A stretch of DNA of 5,645 bases, taken from assembly GCA_028687085.1 (NCBI GenBank), contig JAQUAU010000053.1, positions 1 to 5,645 on the forward strand, written 5' to 3'. The notes under the pieces were generated by a model. That model saw only the letters and a program-made list of their open reading frames with translations, was not told the origin of the DNA and made no database searches. This document shows, piece by piece, positions 1 through 5,341 of the stretch (position 1 is its first letter; the number at the start of each line of letters is the position of its first letter). Source of the stretch: Minisyncoccota bacterium. Its GTDB lineage: Bacteria; Patescibacteriota; Minisyncoccia; Phycocordibacterales; Phycocordibacteraceae. Position numbers and translations under genes: made by a program.

Positions 1-802
1 CGCTCCGCAGAATATCACCCGGGGGCGACGGTTCATGTTTGGTGTGAATAGATTCGCACATAATCTGTGCGAGCTCTGTGAGGGAGACCTCTTCGCCCGA
101 AGCGATATTAAAAACACCTGTCGCGTTCGAAACAAGTGCAAGATAGATCGCCTGCGCAACATCCCGCACATGCACAAAATCGCGCGTCTGCGATCCGTCG
201 CCATACACCGTGACAGGTCGCCCGGCGCGCACCGCCTCGATCCAGCGCGGTATGACTGAAGCGTAGGGATGATTGCCTGCCTGCCCCGGCCCGTAGACAT
301 TAAAGAACCGCAGACCGACCGGCGAGAGCCCAAAGGCTCGTTCATACATCCCTGCCTGTGCTTCATTGATAACCTTTGAGAGCGCATAGGGAGACTGCGG
401 TTGCAGCGGGCTTGATTCGCGCTTGGGGAGAGAGGGTTCGTCGCCATACACCGCAGCTGATGACGCATAAACGATTCGCTTCACGCCCGCGCCACGCATC
501 GCCTGTAAGACATGCTCGGTCCCCGTCACGTTCACTTCGTGGGTAGAAAGCGGGTCGGCCATACTCTCTGCGACAGATACGAGTGCGGCGAGGTGCACTA
601 CCTGCGTTACATCCTTCATCGCCGCCATAAGCGCGTCTCTGTCTCGAATGTCCCCTTGTATGAAATCAACCCCCGCAGGCACTCGCTCCCGCTTCCCGCT
701 TACAAGCGAATCGAGCACGCGAACCTCAATGCCCTTTGAGGCAAGCAGGGCGACCAGATGGCTCCCGATAAATCCTGCTCCGCCGGTAACGAGTATGCGC
801 AT
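1..802 (-). CDS. NAD-dependent epimerase/dehydratase (GalE-like extended SDR), C-terminus cut by window edge
   Basis: Extended short-chain dehydrogenase/reductase that probably interconverts or modifies a UDP- or other nucleotide-activated sugar in the cytoplasm. The 267 visible residues start with MRILVTGGAGFIGSH, the Rossmann GxxGxxG motif (about residues 7-13). D31 closes the second strand, which favours NAD over NADP. GDIRD lies at 50-54. Catalytic residues are visible: S115 in the YASSAAVYG stretch, and Y139/K143 as YxxxK in SPYALSK. RFFNVYGPG (165-173), YGDGSQTRDFVHV (200-212) and PPGDILRS near the cut end are typical of UDP-glucose 4-epimerase-like enzymes. About 40-50 residues appear to lie outside the window. 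The ATG at 802 is 3 bases after the stop of the upstream phosphotransferase gene, and an SD-like GGGAG lies 8 bases before it, so the two are probably co-transcribed. The exact substrate (galactose, glucuronate or rhamnose type) cannot be told from sequence alone. Confidence 0.93.
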   Translation of the reverse strand, partial: MRILVTGGAGFIGSHLVALLASKGIEVRVLDSLVSGKRERVPAGVDFIQGDIRDRDALMAAMKDVTQVVHLAALVSVAESMADPLSTHEVNVTGTEHVLQAMRGAGVKRIVYASSAAVYGDEPSLPKRESSPLQPQSPYALSKVINEAQAGMYERAFGLSPVGLRFFNVYGPGQAGNHPYASVIPRWIEAVRAGRPVTVYGDGSQTRDFVHVRDVAQAIYLALVSNATGVFNIASGEEVSLTELAQIMCESIHTKHEPSPPGDILRS

Positions 803-805
803 AGG

Positions 806-2035
806 TCAGACTCCCGAGAAGGAGAGTAGCGCGCGAAGCGTCTTAAGCGTAATCGCGACGTCAAGCCCAAACGAGCGATGCTTCAGATAGTACAAGTCGA
901 ATGAAAGCTTCTTCCGCGTGCGTTCGACGTCTGCCCCGCCGCGTGGCGCGTCATAGTCGCGTATCTGCGCCCAGCCGGAGAGACCGGGAGTGATCAGGTG
1001 CCGCATCCAATATTGCGGAATTTCTCGTTCATACACTTCTGCTATCTTCGGGAGTTCAGGCCGAGGACCGATAAAAGAGAGGTCGCCCATAAGCACGTTC
1101 CAGAGCTGGGGCAGTTCATCGATGCGCGTCTTCCGGAGTATGCGCCCGAGGGTGGTCACACGATTCTTCTTCTGCAGCTCGGGATCGCCATGATCGTTTA
1201 AGAGCATTGAACGCAGTTTCCAGAGGTGAAAGCGCCGGCCGTCCTTGCCGATGCGTTCGTGGCTGAAAAACGGCATGCCGCCCTCAAGAAGAAGGGCGAG
1301 CGCAGCGATGACAACCAGAGGAATCGCGACGACGGCTCCCGCAAGCGCGAGCGCGATATCGAATATGCGTTTCGCACCGTCATAGAGCGAACGCTGTCTC
1401 GGCAGAGACTCGAGCAATTGAGCCGCATCAAGATAGTCAAGCGGTACGCGATCAAACACCTCTTCATAGAGCGAGGCGACATCCCTATAGATACGGTCAC
1501 CAGCCCTACCGACAGATGCCTCTCTTGTCTCTACTCGATCCGTAAATCGGATCATGTAGGTGTTGCTACTGTTCACTTCGTCATAGAGTTCGAGCGCGGC
1601 CGGCCCGGACCCGACCAAGACGACCGGCACTCGCTCCTCTTCTCTGCTCTCATGTTTCATCCGATAAAAGCGCCAGGAGCTCTCAGCGAGAACCGACACG
1701 ACAAGATAGAGTACGAGAATCGTTTTCGGCGCGATAGTGAGCGGCAGTACGAAGAAGAGTATCGAAGCGATCGCGACGGTCGCGACTTGCGCGCCGAAGA
1801 TGCGGATGCCCATCACGCTCCGGATAGGCCGCGTCTGCTTCTCGTATAAACCGGCGATATAGAACACGGCGAGCGAGAGCAGGAATATCGGCAAAAACGG
1901 CACGACGTTCTCTTCGAAGTAACCAAGGGAGGGTATCGTCAGGTTCCTTAGAAAGAGCGCGGTCCAGAGAGACGCGACCAATATGAGGAAATCCCCTATA
2001 AGAAGAATCGCCGTTTCGCGGCGGTCGAAAGCCAT
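806..2035 (-). CDS. Polyprenyl-phosphate sugar-1-phosphate transferase (polyPGPT, WbaP/EpsL family)
   Basis: Predicted membrane enzyme of 409 residues that moves a sugar-1-phosphate from a nucleotide sugar to undecaprenyl phosphate, the first membrane step of surface-glycan assembly. N-terminal helices lie at about 10-30, 45-62, 80-100 and 104-118. A Rossmann-like GSGPAALEL turn lies at 142-150. The C-terminal catalytic domain starts at about 219 (YDGAKRIFDIALALAG, re-entrant membrane helix). It continues with SHERIGKDGRRFHLWKLRSM (258-277), the catalytic Asp-Glu pair D306/E307 in RIDELPQLWNVLMGDLS, GPRPE (323-327), TPGLSGWAQI (349-358) and a C-terminal LYYLKHRSFGLDVAITLKTL. The start at 2035 was chosen because it gives the usual MAFDRRE...helix N-terminus and avoids overlapping the divergent gene; the frame is open to 2185. 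The region between the Rossmann turn and the YEEVFDRVPLD stretch (190-200) is unusually short. The enzyme is followed by an epimerase, consistent with a glycan operon. The sugar specificity is unknown. Confidence 0.93.
   Translation of the reverse strand: MAFDRRETAILLIGDFLILVASLWTALFLRNLTIPSLGYFEENVVPFLPIFLLSLAVFYIAGLYEKQTRPIRSVMGIRIFGAQVATVAIASILFFVLPLTIAPKTILVLYLVVSVLAESSWRFYRMKHESREEERVPVVLVGSGPAALELYDEVNSSNTYMIRFTDRVETREASVGRAGDRIYRDVASLYEEVFDRVPLDYLDAAQLLESLPRQRSLYDGAKRIFDIALALAGAVVAIPLVVIAALALLLEGGMPFFSHERIGKDGRRFHLWKLRSMLLNDHGDPELQKKNRVTTLGRILRKTRIDELPQLWNVLMGDLSFIGPRPELPKIAEVYEREIPQYWMRHLITPGLSGWAQIRDYDAPRGGADVERTRKKLSFDLYYLKHRSFGLDVAITLKTLRALLSFSGV
811..815 (-). promoter_or_regulatory. 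Shine-Dalgarno-like site for the epimerase gene
   Basis: GGGAG on the minus strand ends 8 bases before the ATG at 802. It lies inside the 3' end of the upstream phosphotransferase coding region. It is the only clear SD-like site I found for the genes in this window, and it belongs to the internal gene of a tight pair. This fits a pattern in which only downstream operon genes use an SD. Confidence 0.45.
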
Positions 2036-2045
2036 ATGTATGGAT

Positions 2046-2051
2046 ACTATA
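2046..2051 (-). promoter_or_regulatory. Candidate -10 box for the phosphotransferase-epimerase operon
   Basis: TATAGT on the minus strand lies 10 bases before the ATG at 2035, so transcription would start about 3 bases before the start codon. No good -35 is present at 17 bp; a TTTACA at 2066-2071 is 14 bp away. No Shine-Dalgarno sequence lies between the box and the ATG, which supports a near-leaderless transcript. The assignment rests on pattern alone. Confidence 0.4.
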
Positions 2052-2075
2052 ACTCGCCATAATAATGTAAAGTTG

Positions 2076-2081
2076 TACGAT
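2076..2081 (+). promoter_or_regulatory. Weak candidate -10 box for the GT4 glycosyltransferase gene
   Basis: TACGAT on the plus strand ends 8 bases before the ATG at 2090. This would give a 5' leader of one or two bases. No -35 match and no SD are visible (ACAGCCCC directly precedes the ATG). The AT-rich 2055-2075 stretch offers alternative -10-like words such as TAATGT. It shares the 54-bp divergent gap with the promoter of the opposite operon. Confidence 0.25.
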
Positions 2082-2089
2082 ACAGCCCC

Positions 2090-3091
2090 ATGAAAAAGAA
2101 AATCTTGTTTGTCATAACGAAGTCGAACTGGGGCGGCGCCCAGCGCTATGTCTATGACCTCGCGAGCGGCCTCCCTAAGGAACAATTTGACGTTGCAGTA
2201 GCACTTGGCGGCACCGGCCGAGCGGATGCCTCTACCGGGCTGCTTGAAGAGCGACTGAGCGGGGCCGGAGTGCGGACGATTTTCCTTGCGTCATTTACTC
2301 GCGATGTCTATCTTTTGCGAGACGTAAAGGCTTTTTTTGAATTGTTGAACGTCATCAAAAAAGAGAAGCCGGACGTGCTCCATCTCAACAGTTCAAAAGC
2401 GGGTGGTCTTGGCGCGCTTGCCGGACATATTACGGGAGTACGGCGAATCATTTTTACGGCGCATGGATTTGCACACAATGAGATACGGCCCCTTCCCCAA
2501 CGCGCTCTGATTTGGGTCGCGTCATGGTTCACCATTCTTTTTGCACACAGGGTTATTGTCCTATCGAATTATGAATTGAGGCGCGCTCCCGTGATTTTCA
2601 CTCGCCGAAAATTTGTTGTGGTACACAACGGTATTGATCTGCATATGCAGTTTGGCTCCGGAGAGAAGATTCGCAACGCCTTCCCCGCCGGAACGCGCAT
2701 CACCGGCACCATCGGCGAGCTCACGAGAAACAAAAACCAGATTGCGCTCATTGAGGAGGCAAAAAATAATTCCGAGATGTTCATCGCTATCGTCGGCGAA
2801 GGCGAAGAACGTGCACGACTTGAATCAAAAATCAGAGAGTACGGCCTTGAAAATCGCGTGAAGCTCTTCGGCTTCATGCCCGCAAGCGAGGTATTGCGCG
2901 GATTTGATGTGTTCACACTCCCCTCGCTCAAAGAGGGCTTGCCGTATGTGCTTCTTGAAGCGAAGGCGGCAGGGCTCCCTATCGCTGCGAATCGCGTCGG
3001 CGGCGTGGGCGAGATACTGGATGCACAAGATATGAACGAATTTTCACTCGAGCGGATGGTAGAAAAAACAATCGCCCTTTACGAGCGCTGA
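2090..3091 (+). CDS. GT4-family glycosyltransferase (GT-B fold), compact C-terminus
   Basis: Predicted retaining glycosyltransferase of 333 residues that adds a sugar from a nucleotide donor to a lipid-linked or surface glycan at the cytoplasmic membrane face. The N-terminal half begins KKILFVITKSNWGGAQRYVYDLA, the usual GT4 opening with a GGAQ/GGAE-type acceptor loop. DVLHLNSSKAGGLGALAG (95-112) and FTAHGF (122-127) follow. VHNGID (178-183) marks the entry to the donor domain. VGEGEERARLE (235-245), VKLFGF (257-262) and the E-x7-E donor signature E282/E290 in SLKEGLPYVLLEAKAAGLP complete the core. After NRVGGVGEIL (301-310) the protein runs almost at once into FSLERMVEKTIALYER. About 35-40 residues that usually lie between these elements seem absent. 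The gene is divergent from the phosphotransferase operon and convergent with rodA. It lacks a visible SD. Donor and acceptor are unknown. Confidence 0.92.
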   Translation: MKKKILFVITKSNWGGAQRYVYDLASGLPKEQFDVAVALGGTGRADASTGLLEERLSGAGVRTIFLASFTRDVYLLRDVKAFFELLNVIKKEKPDVLHLNSSKAGGLGALAGHITGVRRIIFTAHGFAHNEIRPLPQRALIWVASWFTILFAHRVIVLSNYELRRAPVIFTRRKFVVVHNGIDLHMQFGSGEKIRNAFPAGTRITGTIGELTRNKNQIALIEEAKNNSEMFIAIVGEGEERARLESKIREYGLENRVKLFGFMPASEVLRGFDVFTLPSLKEGLPYVLLEAKAAGLPIAANRVGGVGEILDAQDMNEFSLERMVEKTIALYER

Positions 3092-3124
3092 GATTTTCTT
3101 AGTCGTACTCGACTTTAGAAAATC
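3092..3124. terminator. Intergenic hairpin between convergent genes, candidate bidirectional terminator
   Basis: A 33-bp imperfect inverted repeat starts on the base after the glycosyltransferase stop. The outer stem is 8 bp (GATTTTCT / AGAAAATC) and the inner stem is 5 bp (AGTCG / CGACT). They are separated by a 1x2 internal loop, with a TACT tetraloop. It lies between two convergent genes, where a shared terminator is expected. There is no classic T-tract after the stem on either strand; the Ts are inside the outer stem. It may therefore act as an mRNA 3' end or RNase barrier rather than a canonical intrinsic terminator. Confidence 0.5.
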
Positions 3125-3150
3125 CAAGTGTAGTTGCGCTCTGAAGCAAG

Positions 3151-4311
3151 CTACCCACCTAGATACTCGTTTGCACTCGTATCGCGCGAGAGACCGTGGC
3201 CGTGGCGTGCGAGAGATGTCACGATGCCGAGCGCCGCGAACTCGAGTACGAGATGCGAGCCGCCCGAGCTCATAAACGGTATCGTCGTGCCGGTGACCGG
3301 CAGGAGCCCGAGACTGATGCTGGTGTGTATCGCCACGTGTGCGGCAAAAAGTATCAATACGCCGAGTGTGAAGAATGCGTCGAAATTGGTCGCCGCGGCG
3401 CGCGCGATCTGTGCGAGTCGCGCAAAGAGGAGCGCATAGAGAGAGAACAAGAGAACAACGCCGGCAAACCCCCACTCTTCGGCAAATGCCGCGAAGATGA
3501 AATCGGTCTGATATTCAGGCAAGTAGCGCAGTTTCGACTGTGTGCCATATCCGATACCCTTGCCGAAGAGTTCTCCCGAGCCGACCGCAATCTTGGCCTG
3601 ATACGCGTTGTAGCCCGAGCCGTGAATATCGCCCGCCGGATTCACGAAAGAGATGATGCGCGTACGCTGATACGGCTTCAAGCCTTCAAACCAGAGCGCT
3701 GAGGCGACCAGGAGTCCGATGAGACCGAGGATAGCGAGATGCTTTTTCGAAATGCCTGAAACGAGCATCATACCAAGCCATAACGTGCCGAAGATGATGG
3801 CGTTGCCCATGTCCGGTTCGATGAGGATAAGGAGCATCAGCGCAAGCGCATATGCCCCCGAAATGAATATATGGCGGAAGTCGCCGATCTCGACATAGCG
3901 CCGTGAAAGATACTTCGCCAGAAGCGCGATGAGTGCGAGCTTCGCGAAGTCGGCAGGCTGAAAGGAGATAAGTCCGAAAGAGAACCATGCGCGCGCGCCC
4001 ATCACCGGATGAGCAAAAAGGATCAGCATCCCCAGAAGCACGAGAGCGACCAGATAGAGCGCCATCACGACTGGCGTCCGACGCATAAAGCTCATATCGA
4101 ATGTCGAGAGAACAAGATAGAGACTGAAGGCTATGGCGAGCCACAGGAGCTGGCGCGGCGCCAGTGAGGTGCCGACGCCGAAGGTACTCATGGTGAGGAT
4201 ACCGAGCAGAGAGAGTGTCACCGCCGGGAGCAGGATCGTCCAGTCTCCGCCGGAGGCGGATCCGCCTCCGGCGGAGAAGAGAAATCTGGATAATTTCTTC
4301 AACTGTCTCAC
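3151..4311 (-). CDS. rodA: Rod shape-determining protein RodA (SEDS peptidoglycan glycosyltransferase)
   Basis: Polytopic membrane protein of 386 residues that polymerises glycan strands from lipid II during side-wall elongation, normally with a class B PBP. Family marks in order are DWTILLPAVTLSLLGIL (first helix, 23-39), GARAWFSFGLISFQPADFAKL (105-125), EPDMGNA (165-171), and NPAGDIHGSGYNAYQAKIAVGSG (224-246). These are followed by KGIGYGTQSKLRYLPEYQTDFIFAAFAEEWGF, holding the catalytic Asp D270, and GLLPVTGTTIPFMSSGGS (335-352). About ten hydrophobic segments fit the SEDS fold, with the large outer loop before D270. The RodA-type GTQS and TDFIF wording favours RodA over FtsW. The start is GTG at 4311, overlapping the upstream TGA as GTGA, so translation is probably coupled; TTG at codon 4 is an alternative. 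Residues 13-22 (SAGGGSASGG) are encoded by a 34-bp perfect palindrome and look like an inserted linker. No partner PBP gene is in the window. Confidence 0.95.
   Translation of the reverse strand: MRQLKKLSRFLFSAGGGSASGGDWTILLPAVTLSLLGILTMSTFGVGTSLAPRQLLWLAIAFSLYLVLSTFDMSFMRRTPVVMALYLVALVLLGMLILFAHPVMGARAWFSFGLISFQPADFAKLALIALLAKYLSRRYVEIGDFRHIFISGAYALALMLLILIEPDMGNAIIFGTLWLGMMLVSGISKKHLAILGLIGLLVASALWFEGLKPYQRTRIISFVNPAGDIHGSGYNAYQAKIAVGSGELFGKGIGYGTQSKLRYLPEYQTDFIFAAFAEEWGFAGVVLLFSLYALLFARLAQIARAAATNFDAFFTLGVLILFAAHVAIHTSISLGLLPVTGTTIPFMSSGGSHLVLEFAALGIVTSLARHGHGLSRDTSANEYLGG
4244..4277. repeat. 34-bp perfect palindrome inside the 5' end of rodA
   Basis: The two 17-base halves are exact reverse complements meeting at 4260/4261. 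Each half also holds its own small inverted repeat (TCCGCC, 3-base loop, GGCGGA at 4246-4260 and 4261-4275). The element is thus two abutting inverted copies of a 15-base unit. It is read in frame in rodA as part of SAGGGSASGG before the conserved Asp-Trp of helix 1. No second copy occurs in this window. It resembles in principle the palindromic elements that insert in frame into genes (for example the Rickettsia palindromic elements), but no family relation is shown. Confidence 0.85.
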
Positions 4312-5072
4312 GGGAGCGGGATGACCGGCACAACCTCTATCGAGGCCGGTATGCCGGGGAACGCGCTATTCCAGGTAAAGGTCGCGGTCGACTGTCCGCC
4401 CGCAGGAATAGCGGATACGATAGTTCTCGATGCCGCGATAACATCGCCCTTTTCATCGCGCACAAGGACGATTGTTTCGACATTCGAGAGCATATTCGTG
4501 CTCGAATTAACCAGCGTAGCTTCAATGCGCGGAGCGCTCGAGGTGCCGCCCTGCTTCGTGCTCGAGACGCGCGGCAGGATGCGTGGATCATCGCTCATCT
4601 GAAACCACTTCGGCGACGACGGATCGATATCGAAAAAAGTCGCGACGACAACCTGCTTCCCCGAAGTGATGCTTGGGATAAAGACCGGAATAGTCGCGCC
4701 CGGCGGCAGATCGAGCGTACCGGTGACTTCTTGTATGAGCGAGCGGCCGGCGCCGTAGAGCCGCACGCGATAGGGAACATCTTTCGCCGCGACAGAGGCG
4801 TTCTTATTCTCAACCGATGCGATAACGCTCGCCCTGCCGGCGCCGTTGCTCAGAGCTTTAGCAAACAGGACCGTCGGCGGCTGTTCGTCGGCGGCGCACA
4901 GATAGGCGCAGGATCCGCCGCAGTCGATGCCGGCCTCACCCTGATTCTGCAGACCGTCAGTACATGAGGGCGCTTGATAGAACGTCGCGATGAGAACCGT
5001 CGACAAAAACGCGATGGTAATCGCTCCGATAATGACTGAGATAATCAAGCGTCTCCGCGCAGCCCAGGACAT
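4308..5072 (-). CDS. Unnamed membrane-anchored protein with Cys motif and two FxLYD-like domains, coupled to rodA
   Basis: A 254-residue protein I cannot name. A short basic N-terminus (MSWAARRR) precedes one membrane helix at about 9-31, so the remainder is probably outside the membrane. Next comes a Cys motif, C-T-D-G-x-x-N-x-x-E-x-x-x-D-C-G-G-x-C with a further Cys (C37, C51, C55, C59), possibly two disulphides or a metal/calcium site. Two similar beta-rich stretches follow (about 78-135 and 181-234). They share a V-E/V-N pattern (SVENKN, TLVNSS), a LYGAGRSLI / LVRDEKGDVI strand, and LPPG / IPAGG before a final strand, like FxLYD or DUF3426-type domains. The tail is Pro- and Val-rich (VVPVIPLP). 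The start at 5072 follows an extended -10 by 6 bases. The open frame continues to 5147, but that would run through the terminator into the 5S 3' end. The gene overlaps rodA by GTGA, suggesting a role alongside RodA at the envelope; this is inference. Confidence 0.85.
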   Translation of the reverse strand: MSWAARRRLIISVIIGAITIAFLSTVLIATFYQAPSCTDGLQNQGEAGIDCGGSCAYLCAADEQPPTVLFAKALSNGAGRASVIASVENKNASVAAKDVPYRVRLYGAGRSLIQEVTGTLDLPPGATIPVFIPSITSGKQVVVATFFDIDPSSPKWFQMSDDPRILPRVSSTKQGGTSSAPRIEATLVNSSTNMLSNVETIVLVRDEKGDVIAASRTIVSAIPAGGQSTATFTWNSAFPGIPASIEVVPVIPLP

Positions 5073-5078
5073 GCCGTT

Positions 5079-5084
5079 AGTATA
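5079..5084 (-). promoter_or_regulatory. Extended -10 promoter element for the membrane protein-rodA pair
   Basis: TATACT preceded by TGT on the minus strand makes a TGnTATACT extended -10. Only 6 bases (5073-5078) separate it from the ATG at 5072, so transcription would start at or next to the A of ATG and the mRNA would be leaderless. No convincing -35 is visible at 17 bp (CAGATG), which suits an extended -10. The box follows directly after the T-tract of the rRNA terminator. Confidence 0.6.
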
Positions 5085-5086
5085 AC

Positions 5087-5129
5087 AAAACCGCCCGCCA
5101 ACATCTGCGAAGTTTGGGCGGGCGGTTTT
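5087..5129 (-). terminator. Intrinsic terminator of the rRNA operon
   Basis: A stem of nine GC pairs (CCGCCCGCC at 5091-5099 with GGCGGGCGG at 5117-5125) is extended by four A-T pairs (AAAA/TTTT). It closes a 17-base loop that can form a further short AAC/GTT pairing. On the minus strand it lies just after the 5S gene and ends in GGCGGTTTTGTT, a short T-tract. The symmetric A and T tracts could let it work on both strands, but no plus-strand gene reads into it here. It starts 4 bases after the 5S processing stem. Confidence 0.85.
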
Positions 5130-5133
5130 GAAT

Positions 5134-5280
5134 GAAAACACGCCCATGATGTTGGCGCCTACCTACTCTTCCCAGCTGTAACGCTGAGTACCATCGGTTC
5201 TAGAGGGCTTAACTGCCGTGTTCGGAATGAGAACGGGTGTACCCCCTCTGACGAAGCACCAACATCATGGGCGTGTTTTC
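5134..5280 (-). repeat. 22-bp inverted repeat enclosing the 5S rRNA (processing stem)
   Basis: Positions 5134-5155 and 5259-5280 are perfect reverse complements over 22 bases. The inner 8 or so pairs correspond to helix I of mature 5S rRNA. The outer pairs extend the duplex past both mature ends to the run GAAAACACG. In the transcript this would form one long stem with the 5S as its loop, a natural target for double-strand-specific maturation nucleases. Confidence 0.85.
5147..5266 (-). rRNA. rrf: 5S ribosomal RNA
   Basis: About 120 nt on the minus strand, structural RNA of the large subunit. Recognisable parts are CAUUCCGAAC (loop B/C region, E. coli CAUGCCGAAC), GGCAGUUAAGC, CCGAUGGUACU (E. 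coli CCGAUGGUAGU) and GAGUAGGU near the 3' side. Helix I is formed by GAUGUUGG with CCAACAUC. Ends are estimated by alignment to E. coli 5S from memory and may be off by a few bases. It lies about 75 nt after the 23S 3' end and directly before the terminator. Confidence 0.93.
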
Positions 5281-5341
5281 GCTCATGACAACGAATATGC
5301 AAAGGTAATTAAAAGTGCAAACGAACGTGCTATACAGAGTT
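5267..5341 (-). other. 23S-5S internal spacer without tRNA
   Basis: About 75 nt of AT-richer sequence between the two rRNAs. It includes the outer arm of the 5S processing stem (to 5280). I see no tRNA-like cloverleaf and no promoter that I would defend. Confidence 0.6.

Noticed and set aside
1537..1553. Inverted repeat GATCCG-N5-CGGATC within the phosphotransferase gene
   Set aside because: A 6-bp stem within coding sequence is expected by chance at this length and has no supporting context.
1226..1849. 207-residue open frame on the plus strand
   Set aside because: It lies wholly opposite the phosphotransferase, is rich in Arg, Asp and Glu, and has no recognisable fold or start signal. It is an antisense shadow of a GC-rich gene.
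2036..2185. 50-residue N-terminal extension of the sugar phosphotransferase
   Set aside because: It would overlap the divergent glycosyltransferase by about 95 bases, and the family's usual N-terminal helix begins just after the ATG at 2035.
3061..3087. Weak minus-strand terminator (CGCTC / GGGCG stem, then GTTTTTT) inside the glycosyltransferase 3' end
   Set aside because: The stem is only 5 bp with one G-U pair, the T-run starts three bases after it, and it lies within coding sequence. It could help end rodA transcription but is too weak to list.
3092..3124. XerC/D dif-like recombination site
   Set aside because: The arrangement is a hairpin with a 4-base loop and does not match the 11-6-11 layout or wording of known dif sites.
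4215..4967. 250-residue open frame on the plus strand
   Set aside because: It is antisense to the RodA-coupled protein and the rodA start, is Arg-rich and low in complexity, and passes through the palindrome. It is a shadow frame.
5073..5147. N-terminal extension of the RodA-coupled protein to an ATG at 5147
   Set aside because: It would translate through the rRNA terminator and start at the mature 5S 3' end. The ATG at 5072 gives a normal basic N-terminus followed by a membrane helix and sits at a promoter.
5267..5341. tRNA in the 23S-5S spacer
   Set aside because: No GGTTC-type T-loop, CCA end or cloverleaf pairing is visible.
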